Assembly (NCBI GenBank): GCA_025677825.1
Contig: JAIXMO010000020.1
Span: 1 to 64,000 of the forward strand
Source: Helicostylum pulchrum
Lineage: Eukaryota > Mucoromycota > Mucoromycetes > Mucorales > Mucoraceae
Direction: 5' to 3'
DNA length: 64,000 nt
How positions within the stretch are numbered: position 1 is the stretch's first letter; each line of letters begins with the position of its first letter. The translations under genes were made by a program, and so were the position numbers. Under the pieces are notes generated by a model, which was not told the origin of the DNA, did not search any database, and saw nothing but the letters and a program-made list of their open reading frames with translations. Positions 34,667 to 53,768 of the stretch are shown piece by piece.

Positions 34667-36483
34667 ATGTTCATACTGAAACCAACCACCAGTCCTCAAT
34701 GGACACGTGTTTTAAGAATACCTGGTCGTTTTATCGGTACATATTCTAACGTTGTCACTGATATGACCAGTAGAGGTCTTGTAGCTAATGTCACAAGGTA
34801 AAACATAATATTAAGTTGGAATGAGCTCTTCAAAAACTAAAAAAAAAAAAAAAACGACCTAGTCCTGAAGTCATTAAAAAAACCGATTCATCTACTGCCA
34901 TTTACTGTGGTGTTGATCCTACAGCTAAATCACTTCATTTAGGCAACCTTGTTACACTCATGGGATTATTACACTTTCATATTCGAGGACACCAAACGAT
35001 CGCTCTTGTAGGTGGAGCCACAGGATCTATCGGTGATCCTTCTGGAAGGAATTCCGAACGAGTTCCTTTATCAGAAGATGTATTAAGTATTAATGTAACA
35101 GGTATCCAAAGTCAAATTCACCGATTTTTTAAGAATGGATCAAGTTATGCAGAAAAACATGGATTTACACAAACCTCATATTTGAAACCCAAAGTGTTGA
35201 ATAATTATAGTTGGTTTAATTCCATGACCGCACTCGATTTTTTGGGACAAGTCGGTAGATATGCACGTGTTAATACTATGTTGGCTAAAGAGAGTGTCAA
35301 GTCTCGATTAGAAACTACACAAGGTATTAGTTTTACAGAGTTCTCGTACCAATTATTACAGGCTTATGATTTCTGGTATCTTTATAAGAATCATGATTGT
35401 CGAGTTCAGGTAAACTTAAAAAAAAGGGGGAGGGGGGGATTTAGAATTAGTGGCATAACCATTGTACGGATTTTTTTTTAGTTGGGTGGAAGTGATCAAT
35501 GGGGAAATATTACAGCTGGTATTGATATGATATCAAAACGACGAACAGTAGAACAAGAGGATAATGGCGTGTTAAAAAATGATGATATTGAATCAAAAGC
35601 TTTCGGTATCACCATTCCTCTTTTATTAACGTCTACCGGAGAAAAGTTTGGAAAGTCTGCTGGTAATGCTATTTGGTTAGATGAGTCTATGACAAGTGTA
35701 TTCGATTTCTACCAGGTAAAATGACTTTATTTTAATAATATCACATATGCCTAACTTTTGAGTTTTATGTAACTAGTTTTTGATGAAGACTACAGATGTA
35801 GATGTTGGAAAGTATTTAAGCATGTTTACTTTTTTGAAAAAAGAGCAAGTACAAGATATTATGGAACAACATCAAGTAAGACACTAACGAATATATAAAA
35901 TAACATTTGTAATCTTATATATAACGTGTTACTTTACGTAGAAATCACCTGAACAAAGAATTGCCCAGACCACACTTGCCAACGAAACGACCGAGCTTGT
36001 TCATGGAGGTAACTACACCATTTGTGATTATTACATAAACAAGTTTGCTGACTTTTCTTTTTTTTTTAAAAAAAAAGCTGATGGACTCCGTAAAGCCGTT
36101 ACAGCTACTCGTGTTTTATTCGGTGGAGATTTGAGTACATTATCAGGCAACCATATTATTGAAGCTTTTAATTCTGATGCTAATAGATTTATGCAATTGG
36201 AACGATCATCTGTTATTGGATCTGGCTTAGATAAAATTGCATCTATTACAAATGCTGCAAAGTCTAAATGTAAGTTTATTTTTAATTCAAATCCACGTTT
36301 ATTTACTCAGGAATGTTGTATATAGCGGATGCTCAAAAGAAAATTAAGGCAGGTGGGTTGTATCTTAATAATACCCGTATTACCGATACTAGACACACAA
36401 TCGAAGAGTCCGATTTAATAGACGGAAAAGTCTGTATTTTGCGTGTAGGCAAAGCTTCGTACTACTTGATACAAGTCATCTAA
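34667..36483 (+). CDS. Mitochondrial tyrosyl-tRNA synthetase
   Basis: There are seven exons: 34667-34797, 34863-35409, 35482-35715, 35777-35875, 35942-36008, 36078-36269 and 36326-36483, giving 475 residues. The N-terminus ([20 protein letters not shown]) is basic and hydroxylated, like a mitochondrial presequence. Class I motifs are [15 protein letters not shown] (HIGH equivalent), tyrosine-pocket residues in [26 protein letters not shown], and EKFGKS (KMSKS equivalent). The C-terminus is an S4 RNA-binding domain ([17 protein letters not shown] to [13 protein letters not shown]). It charges mitochondrial tRNA-Tyr. The last acceptor was placed at 36325, giving KSDAQKKI, because it fits the S4 helix and phase better than the alternative at 36310. 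Some fungal mitochondrial TyrRS proteins also splice group I introns; nothing here shows that. Confidence 0.92.
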
Positions 36484-37217
36484 AGAACTTGTCAATAAAA
36501 TGTTTAAATATGGTCATACAAAGGAATTGTCCTAATGGGGAAAACAGATGACAGCATCTCCATGAAAAAAAAATTCTGTATACTCGTTTTATTAGACAAT
36601 TTCAATAAATAATACCTCCTATATACAATTGTAAAATTAGAGGTAGCAGCAGAATTCAACTGGAGTATGTAAATATGTCACATTAATTTCGAGTTAAAAA
36701 CCTTAATATAAGGACCCACATTAGAGACTTAAGTTACGTTCGTTTGATTTTTCTCTTACAAAATAGGCCCCAAAGAAATAGTATCAGAGAGAACTGAATT
36801 TTATTTAAGGGGGTCACTTTCGCTAAGTAAATTTTTTAGTAAAACTTCAATGGATTAGTTAATTTGAGCTGAATGTTTTTACTGATGCGTTTAAGAGATT
36901 AGTTAAAAACTGAAATGATACTGAAAGCTCGCAGAAACGATTCATTACGGTCAGTACAAATTTCAGGTCTTTTTATTTAATGGTTAATTTAGTAATAAAA
37001 AGGAGCTGGCAAGAGAAACAATAACTAATTTATACAGCTTGTTACTGGGTAAAAAAAGACTAACTGTTTTTTAAGTTACTGGGAAATTATGACCTTTACA
37101 ACAATAACTGTTTAACATTAAGGTAAGGGGGAAAAAATCTAAAATTTATAAAGGTAAAACCAATTCACGATCCGCTTTTTTCATTTCCGGAACAAGCTAA
37201 AGCACAAAAAGGTTTAT
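36484..37217. other. Intergenic spacer after TyrRS
   Basis: About 730 bases; nothing recognisable on either strand. Confidence 0.5.
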
Positions 37218-38110
37218 TTATCATTATCCTCTTCTTCTTTATCATCCTCTCTAGCATCGCCATCTTCTTTTTCACCGTCATGCTCTTCAAAATTCTCTTC
37301 ATCACCCTCTTCATCATCATCTTCTTCCTGAGAAGGCCAAATCATGTCATAAACGGTCGATCTTTTTTTCTCTTCTTTTTGTGCGAGGATGTTGCCTATC
37401 TTGCCGGCTGACTTTTCAATACTATTTTCTTTTATGACATTCTTGAGCGACAGGCACAGGCTCTATGAAAGTAAACTAAAGTGGATAAACATTCGATTGC
37501 AGTCTAGAAGCCAAATGTTTTACCTTAGCCTTTTCCATGCAGTTCATCAACTTCTCGATGCCATTATCTTTGATAGATGTGTGTGTTGTGGGGAAGGCGA
37601 TGTCTTCAACAACTTCCAAGATATAAAAGTCTCCAACTTGTCTTAGGACACATAAGGTCTAATGCTGCTTAGGGAAGATGCCAGATAGAAGAAGAGCATT
37701 TACGTGATACTTCGATATTACAGCTTGCTTTAGTTTATCGTTGTAGAGCTTGCTTCTGATTGCCTTCTTGGCAAACTCGCCAAAACTGATATCAGATCGT
37801 TTTGTATTTTAACAATACAAGACACGAAGGTCAATTTTCATGTTAATTTTTTGCTCCTTCTTTGCTTTTATGGATATAATGTCACCCCTAAACAAAAAAA
37901 ACTCTATAATTTAATAACTATACATCCTTTCATCATCTCCAATTTTGACTTACCAGTGTAGGCATAACCCACTATTACTAAAAGCTTCTTCAACACGTAA
38001 GACCAAAACTTAACAATGAAGTCTTGTTCGGAATATAATCTTACATTTTGAGGCCTAAAAATATACTCCTTATACAGATGCATTTCGAGGCTGCATAGTG
38101 CGTTAGAAAA
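37218..38110 (-). pseudogene. Nonsense-mutated copy of a spliced lineage-specific gene
   Basis: On the minus strand, an exon from about 38110 reads LEMHLYKEYIF, then YSEQDFIVKFWSYVLKKLL, and ends at a GTAAGT donor. After the intron, a long frame (KEQKINMKIDLRVLYC, then FGEFAKKAIRSKLYNDKL, then VGDFYILEVVEDIAFPTTHT) continues to a GTAAAA donor. The last exon (LKNVIKENSIEKSAGKIGN, then STVYDMIWPSQ) ends in a 35-residue acidic tail and stop at 37218. Splice sites and frame are kept, but two in-frame stops interrupt it: TAA at 37809-37811 and TAG at 37659-37661. The acidic-aromatic YSE motif links it to the loci at 1 and 62 kb. The alternative is stop-codon errors in the assembly. Confidence 0.65.
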
Positions 38111-38344
38111 GGGACATTAAACCATCCTGCTACAAATGCTTACATGTACTTATAGATATTTATACATCTTCTTTCTTGGTTAATTTTGGGGTCAAAAGAT
38201 TTTAAGGATTTTAATTTTTTTTTTCATATAAGGGACCGATGATGAAGTGTTCTATCTGCGAATATCAAGTTAATGATATAAATAAATGTACAGTAGGGCC
38301 CCCATTCCATACCTGCGGTTTGGTTTCTAGATTTTGAAAAAAAA

Positions 38345-38495
38345 TACGTGGATTAGAATGAGATAAAAAGCAAATCCGTGGTATTTTTGAGGATACCTGT
38401 ATAAGTAGATCCCATAATAACTTGGCGGATCTCATGGTCTTGTACTAGCTTATGCCTGACAGTTGCTTTAGGCAGAACCGCGTCCTTTTGTACGG
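38345..38495 (-). repeat. Inverted partial copy of the 20.9 kb locus
   Basis: Minus-strand sequence here closely matches plus-strand 20941-21103. Shared blocks include CATGAGATCCGCCAA, TATACAGGTATCCT and GGATTTGCTTTTTATCTCAT, with scattered substitutions and one indel. It translates as SVQKDAVLPKATVRHKL, then HEIRQVIMGSTYTGIL, before a stop. It is a decayed duplicate of the same coding or mobile sequence, lying just upstream of the 37.2-38.1 kb pseudogene on the same strand. Confidence 0.75.
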
Positions 38496-38499
38496 ACAT

Positions 38500-40732
38500 A
38501 AAGAAAAAGGAACTGCTAAAAAAAAATGCAGAATAATAAATGAATATTTAAGGTATACGCTCCCTCAAAAAGTACACATATAAAAAAATCTTACTGATGA
38601 TGGTATGCATTGTAAAGGAAAGGAGGAAGAAAAGTGGTTTATTCTAAAGCAATAAAAGATAGAAAAAATACAGCATAGCTGATAAAATGGATCTATTTAA
38701 TCTTTTTTTTTGTAAAGCGTGTAACAAAAAAGCGAATTGGATATTGCAAATTGGTATCAGTGAATGTTTTAATCTTATAGCACAGATAATTTGTAAAATA
38801 ACTCTCGGTTCTTAGATGCCTGTTGTTTATTGACTAAATTACCTTTTTCTGAGTGCTGTAATTGGCTAAATTACCGTAGGCTTGGGTTGGCATACTGTAT
38901 AAAGCGGGTGTTTAAAGAAAATTAAGACAGGTAGAGCTGTGCCTTCAGTAGGTTCATAATATATTAGGCGTATACTCAAACATAACTTAGCTTAACCGTC
39001 ATGAGATCCGCATCTTCATAAATATAGAAAAATGTTTATATTACTTCATTTTAAGATGTTTAAAATCGTTTGTCAATTTTTTTTTTAAAAAAGAATACAA
39101 AAATATGGTAACACCAAATATATGGTCTGTTTAAATTAAACAAAACTATAAATTATATCTGACTTAAATAATGGGTGAGAAAAACGAATGATAATATGCC
39201 ATCAGTGCTTATATTTCCAAAAAAAAGACATATTGATATTTATTGGGTTAGATTTGCACGATTTTTTTTATAGCTTTGTACTCTTACGTGAAACTTGACA
39301 TCTCATTTACAATATCACCTTCTTAATAAGCTTAGATTTCTTTTATTTCTTTAAACGAAGTTTACAATAGTAGATTTCTCCGATATATCAGATTACTATT
39401 GTTTATTCTTCAACTTTGTCATCGTTATTTTTCCTATTGGCAGAAAGCTTAAAATGTTAAAGGGAAATGCACCGATCACAGCTTAGTTTTGAAAGGTAAT
39501 AACTTATTGGGCTACATATTGCGCCTACATACATAAAGGTTGTATGTAGCCGTATGTGAATAAGTAATAAGTTTTTCTAGTTAAGGCCAGTTTTACCAAC
39601 AAGTAAAATAAAACAAACCGCCCTATAAAAACTGTAAAGGTCTCTTGTTGCCGAAAAAAAGGTGTCTTTTCTTTATGAAAGAACCCAGATACCTAGTAAT
39701 TCTAATCATGACTAATTGTTTAAAAACCAAGTAAATAATATTTTAATGCTTGACGCTTCTAAGACCAAGGTAACTTGGGCCATGGTAATACCAAAAGCTT
39801 TTGATTCAATGTCATCTTTTTTTTTTAGACACGCCATTATCTAGTCGATATCGTTTCAAAGGCGGTAGTAATATTACCCCTCTGTGAATCTCACCTAAAA
39901 TTCTATTACAATAGCTGTATATCTATGTATTCCAAGCAAAGGAAAAAAAGTTTGATTCTTTTACCCGAATGCTGCTATAATAAATTGATCAGACCTACAT
40001 AATTGGTCCGTTTTTATTATTGCTAACCCTTATTAAAGTTTTTTTTTGTACCATTTGAAATTTGTAACAAGGTAGTTTGCAAATTATATCCATAAATATA
40101 GTGAAACAACGTCATATAAAAAAGGAGAGAAAGAATATATTTTCTTTCAGCTGCATGTATATTTCAATTTTTTTTATAAATAAAATAACTTTTAACGACG
40201 CTACAGCCATGTAATTAAGCATGTTAAAGGCGATCTTTTCTTCTCTGAACACTCCGTCTCAGTAATTAATTACGCTGTCAACAACCAATGGTATTACTTT
40301 AAGTTTGTGACGCTTGAAAAAAGAATTTATCTGGAGAATAAAGCCGGCATTCTTTTGGATATCTAAATAAGGTCCCCTCATATGTAGAACAAGAAGAGAG
40401 CTGATTTTTGGGGTTTATAATCATCATAATACAATAAAGAAAAACGTGCCGTTGTCTTTCGATCAGTAATGTAATTAAAAGTTGTTCTCTTGTGCTACCT
40501 AAACAATTGGTTCTAAATTTGCATTTTCATATGCTTTGCCATGATAACCTTCTCTCTAATTAAACACTATGTCGTACGAGCCACTTTAGTTTTTTTTCCT
40601 CTCATGTGAAACCCGCCAAAACCCACGCGAGTACTTGATACCACATATATAAAAAGGATTAGTTTAATTTTTTTTTGAGAAAAATCCTATTTCTTCAACT
40701 TTATACTTTTATTTTTATTTTATCTTTCGTAT
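38500..40732. other. Gene-poor spacer upstream of the PAS gene
   Basis: About 2.2 kb with no recognisable gene on either strand. A T10A6 palindrome lies at 39077-39092. The interval is likely a mix of old gene debris and the PAS promoter. Confidence 0.5.
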
Positions 40733-41926
40733 ATGTCGTTTACAGATTGTCACACTTTTCATGGCTGTCCATTAAGGTCTTCATCCTTATTGATTGTCAG
40801 CAAGGAAAAACAAACCATCATTACAGCTACAGACGAAGTTTTCGATATACTAGGATATGAACCGACAGAACTCGTAGGTAGATCTATCAATATACTTGAC
40901 CCTCGCCAACAATTTTATTATGATGGCGGTGAAAAAAAGGAGCGTTTCACACTTTGTCACGAATCCTTGGGTCAACTTCCCTTCGAGATATGCATTCATC
41001 ATGATCCTCTTACAAATGCTACTGACCTCGATTATTGGCTTATACGACCTGTCAATACGCTTCGCAAAAAACCTTCCTCTCCATTTACTATTTTACGCTT
41101 AAGCCCATTTGGTACTATTGAACACGCTTACCCTTCCACTCAATTCCCTCAACAAACCCGTGAACTGAAGGGTCATCCTATCATGTCTTTTGTTCATGAA
41201 TCAGATGTTCGACCCCTCTGCGATAAGTTATGCAATATACGACGTAGAACACATCACACTTTTCGTGTTCGATGGCTTAATTTATTACATCCAAAAGAAA
41301 GTCACAACGACCAAGATTTCGAATGGGTATCACTTACTGTAATGAATTCACCAAGAAAACAATCTTGCGATGCAGCCTATGACCCTCAATCTCGACCGAT
41401 TTGTATTATTAGACCAGACCCACCATGTATGCTAGAAAAACCACAAACAGAGTGCCAGTCATCCTACTTGACTCCTTATTTATTAACTGGATTAGTATCA
41501 GGCACAGTAAGGTTGCTTTGGGAAGGAACGAGTTTAGGGGTAAATACATTTCTGGAGGTAATGGAAGCAATGCATGATGCTATGGATCACGGAAAGTCTT
41601 ACATAATTGAGTATCTCGCTCACATACTGACCTATTCACTGAAAATGCTGAACGAAATCATTTATTTTTCATCACTGGACGATTTTAAGCAGGAACAAAA
41701 CCAAGAACAACGTAAAAGTACAATCAAGAAAAAAAGGCAATTAAATTTAGACGATCGCTTACTCTTAGAAGAAAAGAAGAAAAAATACCATTTATACGGG
41801 TTATCATCTATAAAAGTGTCAATAGAGAATAATATTTGGTCAGTTCCACTTTATATTAACAAGACAATCAAATCATCCAGTTATTTGACAGACAATAAAT
41901 CACTTAGAAAACAAAATAAAATCTAA
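40733..41926 (+). CDS. Tandem PAS-domain protein without an output domain
   Basis: A single-exon gene of 397 residues. The first PAS core is at about 15-55 (SSLLIVSKEKQTIITATDEV, ILGYEPTELVGRSINIL). A second, more divergent one lies at about 118-205 (ILRLSPFGTIEHAYPSTQF, GHPIMSFVHESDVRPLCDKL, FRVRWLNLLHPKE, FEWVSLTVM). The remaining 190 residues are Lys/Glu/Gln-rich with no GATA finger, kinase, bHLH or cyclase that I can see. PAS domains sense light, redox or ligands or mediate dimerisation; this layout is that of the PAS pair of white-collar-like or regulatory fungal proteins, but the flavin-binding LOV motif (GxNCRFLQ) is absent. It may act as a partner subunit. A preceding TTTACAG could be a splice acceptor, so an upstream exon cannot be excluded. 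Confidence 0.75.
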   Translation: MSFTDCHTFHGCPLRSSSLLIVSKEKQTIITATDEVFDILGYEPTELVGRSINILDPRQQFYYDGGEKKERFTLCHESLGQLPFEICIHHDPLTNATDLDYWLIRPVNTLRKKPSSPFTILRLSPFGTIEHAYPSTQFPQQTRELKGHPIMSFVHESDVRPLCDKLCNIRRRTHHTFRVRWLNLLHPKESHNDQDFEWVSLTVMNSPRKQSCDAAYDPQSRPICIIRPDPPCMLEKPQTECQSSYLTPYLLTGLVSGTVRLLWEGTSLGVNTFLEVMEAMHDAMDHGKSYIIEYLAHILTYSLKMLNEIIYFSSLDDFKQEQNQEQRKSTIKKKRQLNLDDRLLLEEKKKKYHLYGLSSIKVSIENNIWSVPLYINKTIKSSSYLTDNKSLRKQNKI

Positions 41927-44900
41927 GCAAACAACTCAATTCAAGAATAACAACAAACATCTAAATACGCCAGATATGATATACCACTTATAAACCTATG
42001 CCAAATATGTACATTATAATAACTATGATCTCTTTTTTCCCCCCTTTCATACACACATAGCAAACATTACATTCTTCTTTTTCTTTCTGTACATCTTTTC
42101 TCCTTTTTCTTTTCTCATGTGAATAAAATAATAATTTATGCCTTTTTGACAAAAATCACAAATTTTGGGTAAACCAATTTTAGCATATTTATGATATAGG
42201 TGTAACATCTATAAACATAACAGGTCAATTGCCAGATGTTCTCGAACCCTTATTTAAATCATTTGCATCACCCTTCATCCCACGCATTGAACCATATACG
42301 GAAAGTTTCTTCTGTCCATAAAAATAATTTTGGTCAATTTTTCCAGGTTCTACATAAATATAGTACCTACTCAAACACGTATATCCGAAAAAGAAAAGCA
42401 GGCGGAACGATTAGCTAGATACGTTGTATTACTTGAATATTTTTCTCAATTTTACTCTAGGATACTCACATGCGTCTAGTGTATAAGGGTGGGACTGTAG
42501 CACATTATAAAAAAAAATGACATTCAAATACCAAAAACAACTTTGCGCTTGAATCAACTGACCGAAGTATTGAGGTTAGTGAAACACTAAATCCATGTAA
42601 TTTTTATGTTCCTGATATTATTTAAAGGCCGCAGTACAAATGTAGGAAATTGCAAACCTAATTCTGTATTATTTTACAGAAATTGAAGACTATATGTTAT
42701 ATTGACGTTTCAAAAATAAGCAAAGATAAGTGAAAAATATTTCATATCTTGATAAGCACGGGATACCGTAATAATAATGGGGTAGGACTGATTACTGATA
42801 CAAAATAAATACATAATACCATAGTTGTGACTAGAAGTAGCGTAGGACAATAAGAACGAAAATACAACCAGGCAGTAAGGTCGTATTTATTTCTTTTGAA
42901 GAGACTTTAGTAATACGTAAAGTGAACTAACTCGTGATAGATCACTTACTAATATTAGAAATAGGAATTTCAATACATTTGAAACTGCTCCGTCTCATTG
43001 TCATCAAATATGCCTATAATTGTATATGTATGTACTCGCGTTATATAAATATGCGTTTATACTGCTCAGTAGGTAGACATAAATGCACAAGCACTTTCTC
43101 TGTAACCAATCAACAGTAAAGTTTAAAAAATACCGCATGCTTTTTTTTTTATCAAATCACAATATGACATAAATTTATAATTATTGAAGAGACAGTTCTT
43201 CCTTCAATTTTTCGATAAGAGCTTCGAGATTTTCAATCACTTCATTATTATGAGTGTATGTGTTCTATTCTTGGTCATATACGGAGACTACTTGATTGGG
43301 TCGACTTTTTTTTCGCCAGAATTGAATTGGAGTACACGGAACGAGATATTTCAGCTAAAGTGTAACTAGATTTAACTTTTAGTTCTACAAGTGCTTCCAC
43401 GGAGGTGGCTTCAATAAAGTGGTAGGAGTCACGAGTTAATTTGGCTACAAAATAATCATCTAAATATTTACGTTATGGTTACGTTTTTAAGGTGTTCTGA
43501 TTGCCACAGAGAATAACGAGGAAGTTTTAGGATTTAGAAGTTGCTATAGCGTACTTTTTTTTTCGTACTAGATACGGACTAATTGGTACTTAAAACCTTC
43601 AATACGGTGCAGTCCTAATGATTATAGTTTTTTTTTAGTAAAATATAGTTAATTAAAATGATAATAATGTAATTCAATGTATCGCCACATATAATTGTGT
43701 TGATCAATCTTGTTATCATCCTTATCAATTTTTAAAAAACAGACCAAGTCTTTCTCATTTTGATGACTATCAAGGGGTACTAAGCCTGCAGTATGAGTGC
43801 GGTAAGGGAGAGAGTTTATACAGAGTTTCTAGAGAGTAATTAGACTAAATCAGTGTGAATCTAACTATCGACGATACTTCAAGAAGAAGCATGGATGCGA
43901 TTTCTAAATAAATCCTTTTCGACATCCAAAAGATCGGGAACAATTTTAACGCTGTACCAGCTATTTAAATTTGCTAATTTCTGGGGGCTACTTGCATGAT
44001 TAATACAACTTTTGTCATACAGGAGATCTATATAATACTTACAGTAGGTGCATAAATTGTAATGAAGGTTCTTCAAGAACAATCCTTAAAGTATGTCTTG
44101 ATCTGTCCATAATAAGTTCGGAATACGTTGCAACCAAGTATAATATTTATAACTATATTAGGTAAGTCTTCTATTTTTATATAAGATTTTGTATATTTGT
44201 ATTTTTTTTTGGATGGGAACCGAAATTCAGTTTTTATTTGTATAAGTCATGATGACTGCTTAACTATCGTACTGTCAAGATAAGATCATCGGTACTTATA
44301 GATAACATTCTTCCTATTTGTAATCAACAAGTATCTTTTCTTTATTTTTTGGTAAAGAGGTCAGTTAGAGATATCAGTTTTAATAAATAAATAAAAACTT
44401 AGTTGTACCTGGGTACTGTTATAAGTAATCTTATGAAGAAACTATAATATTTTAATTGTTACTCGTTCATGGGTAGTAGGTGAGTAATGTTAGATCCCCG
44501 TTTTATCTCCTGTAATAACTATCACTAGATTTATCAATATTTTGAAAGTAAAGACTGGTAATAGGATGGTCTAATGTGTATGTAATTGTCACTTTTTTTC
44601 GGCATTTTTTTTTCCGAATAGTTTGCTGCTTCCAACATAAATATGTTAAATGACCATTTTAGTAAAGATTGACTTGTATACAAATAGTATTGACGTTTTC
44701 AAAGTCTTTCAGCAGTTAGAGAGATTTCAGAAAGATCCTTAACATTTGAGAAAAGAGCTTTACCGTTGTGTTTTAAAGTAGCAGTTACTTTATCAACAAT
44801 AGTATGACTAGAGAGGTCCTTAAAGTTTAAATTGTTATTGAACAAAAAGAGTTCGAAAAAAAAGGGCGTTGTCAAATATTAGCGTTAGTGTTTTTACCGA

Positions 44901-46129
44901 GATGGATAGGCTCAATTCCTTTATTAGGGCGTATTGGTTAGAAGCGTTAGGAGACCGGAACCCTACAGAATCAGTAAGCTCTGAACAACAACACGTATGA
45001 GGCATATTTTATTACAAGCAGGGTATAAAGGAGGAAAAAATAGAACAAAACGCGTTTAGGAGTTTTAATGAAACCACAGGTAACACAATGAATGTCAAAT
45101 GCGCTTATTCTATAAAAGTCATCAATCGCCCTTCAAAGGGAGAAGAGGAAATTATAAACACATGCACGCGATCATCCTAAATCATATTAAAAGGAGTAGT
45201 AAGTGAATAAAAATCAAAAAATCAAAATAAAAATAAACAAAAAGTCATTTATTTATTTATGTCTGTGCTGCTAAAAACTTATTCCGTTTTAAACGTGTGT
45301 ATCCATGGAGACATGGTTACTATGTTACCAAAAACTGTCAAGTAAAATTGCGTGTAACCATGGTTCAAATATTCAATTGATATTTTAGGATTAGCTTCGC
45401 AGCTTACAGGGAGATGGATATATTTATATACTTATTTCCTTGTAAGGAATAGAAGGAATTATAATATAATAGCAGTAACTAGTAAAAAGATCATTTTTTT
45501 TCCGATCGATGGGATGACGACAAAGTTATATATTCTAATTCTCTATCGCTTTATGTTTCCCCTAGATCTGTGCTTTTGATCGGGCAATTTTCAAATATAA
45601 TATATTACGAAATTGTATAAAAAGGAACAAAAAAAAAAGAAAGAGAAAATGCGTATGACTAGCAGGAATAAAAGGTTAGATATCTATCGGCAGTAATAGA
45701 AAATAAAAGTAAAGAAAAAGAAAGAAATAAAGAAAGAACTGTTTGTATATGTGTAGTACGTGAAAAGGGTTTATTTTAGAATAACTATTGACAAAGGTAG
45801 TTGACAAGTTTATTTTTTTTAAAATATCGCGGACAAAACGAAAATAATCTTATTTCACCTTTTAAGACTCCTTTTATTCTTCTTATTCATCTCCTTCCCT
45901 TTTATTGTTCTATTAACCCCTTTTTGACAGCTTGAATGGAACATGTTAATAGCGGGATGAACCCTATTTAAGGAGCGAATATTACATATATATTTTTTTT
46001 AACTTGCCATTTATGTATAAAAAGGCGAGAAATTATTATTTTATTTTTATTTTTCTTTCATTTTTATCACTTATTTTTTGCTTGCGAAAAATATATACTT
46101 CATTCTTATACATAAATATATATACAACT
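41927..46129. other. Long gene-poor interval with decayed coding fragments
   Basis: About 4.2 kb without an intact gene. On the minus strand, 43190-43450 reads KLTRDSYHFIEATSVEALVE, then YTLAEISRSVYSN, which has a helix-turn-helix flavour, and 44700-44860 reads LNFKDLSSHTIVDKVTATLK. A plus-strand fragment at 42225-42470 reads SEKEKQAERLARYVVLLEYF. All are broken by stops within 20-60 codons. They look like remnants of old genes or transposable elements, but I cannot assign a family. Confidence 0.45.
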
Positions 46130-46657
46130 ATGGACATTAAAAATTTACTTTGCAACACTAACGAGTATATGGTTGAGCAGTATGAAAAGCAAGCCTTTGA
46201 ATACTATCCAACTTCGCCATCATCTTGGTCCAGTGCTTCTTCTATTTCATCTGAATCGACTGGCTCATTTTCACCGATATTATCTCCAGTTAGAGCGACA
46301 AAACAGCATCAGACACGTACGCCATGGACTTCTTCTGAAGATTATTTATTGGAAAAGGGATACTTGCAAGGTTTATCTTGGGCAATGATTTCATCCAAAT
46401 ACTTACCTCATCGCTCTCGTGGTTGTTGTTGGGGAAGATTTAAAACACTTCAAACCAAATCGACTGAAAGAAAAAATTGGTCTGAATCCGAAGATCGTGT
46501 GTTAATCGGCGCCATTAAGAAACACACAAGATTATTTAAACAAGCTTGGAGATCGGTTGCTCTCGATTTAAAAGAAAGAGATTGGAGAGAATGTGAAATA
46601 AGATCTGCTCGTGTATCTGGTTTATTAGCAAATCAAAAGCGACAATCTTTATCTTAA
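46130..46657 (+). CDS. Small Myb/SANT-type DNA-binding protein
   Basis: A single-exon gene of 175 residues from MDIKNLLCNTNEY at 46130. An upstream in-frame Met at 46004 adds only a hydrophobic leader translation and was not chosen. A serine-rich stretch at 35-60 precedes two Myb-like repeats: RTPWTSSEDYLLEKGYLQG to HRSRGCCWGRFKTLQ (about 80-122) and RKNWSESEDRVLIGAIKK to REWREC-like helices (about 125-170), each with spaced tryptophans. It is probably a nuclear DNA-binding protein. The family is large in these fungi and targets cannot be predicted. It lies 257 bases upstream of the receptor histidine kinase on the same strand. Confidence 0.8.
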   Translation: MDIKNLLCNTNEYMVEQYEKQAFEYYPTSPSSWSSASSISSESTGSFSPILSPVRATKQHQTRTPWTSSEDYLLEKGYLQGLSWAMISSKYLPHRSRGCCWGRFKTLQTKSTERKNWSESEDRVLIGAIKKHTRLFKQAWRSVALDLKERDWRECEIRSARVSGLLANQKRQSLS

Positions 46658-46913
46658 TTCTTTTTTTTTTTTGTTACATACACATATACCTAATGATACA
46701 ATTTCTTGAAATAGTGTCATTCTATAGTCTCCCTTATTACACAATATACCTCTTTTCTAATTTTTTTTCTTGCTTGCAAGATTTTTTTTTTTCCTTTTTT
46801 TCTAATAAAAAATGATTGCTCGGTAATTTAGGCAACAGCCAAAACTAAAATTATCCCGATATAAAGTGGAATTTTTCTCATAGTTATCGTTTCTTTTTGC
46901 GTATTTTTCTAAA

Positions 46914-53663
<6,750 letters not shown>

Positions 53664-53768
53664 AAAAATAAACAACGAGAGGGTGCCCATAGGACAGATA
53701 ATGCAAATAAAAATTGGTTGCGCGTCCCCCTTTCTTTTACTTTTTTTCTTTATACTTGAAAATAAATA

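Noticed and set aside
38900..38990. Resemblance of AAAGAAAATTAAG and neighbours to the last TyrRS exon
   Set aside because: A 13-base match plus loose similarity in AT-rich sequence; the translation does not preserve the S4 domain.
43190..43450. Transposase-like helix-turn-helix reading
   Set aside because: Too short and interrupted; no catalytic DDE residues, terminal repeats or target duplication were seen, so it is noted only as debris.
46004..46129. Upstream Met extending the Myb protein with a hydrophobic segment
   Set aside because: The segment is AT-rich leader sequence; a membrane anchor on a Myb protein is unlikely and a good ATG follows at 46130.
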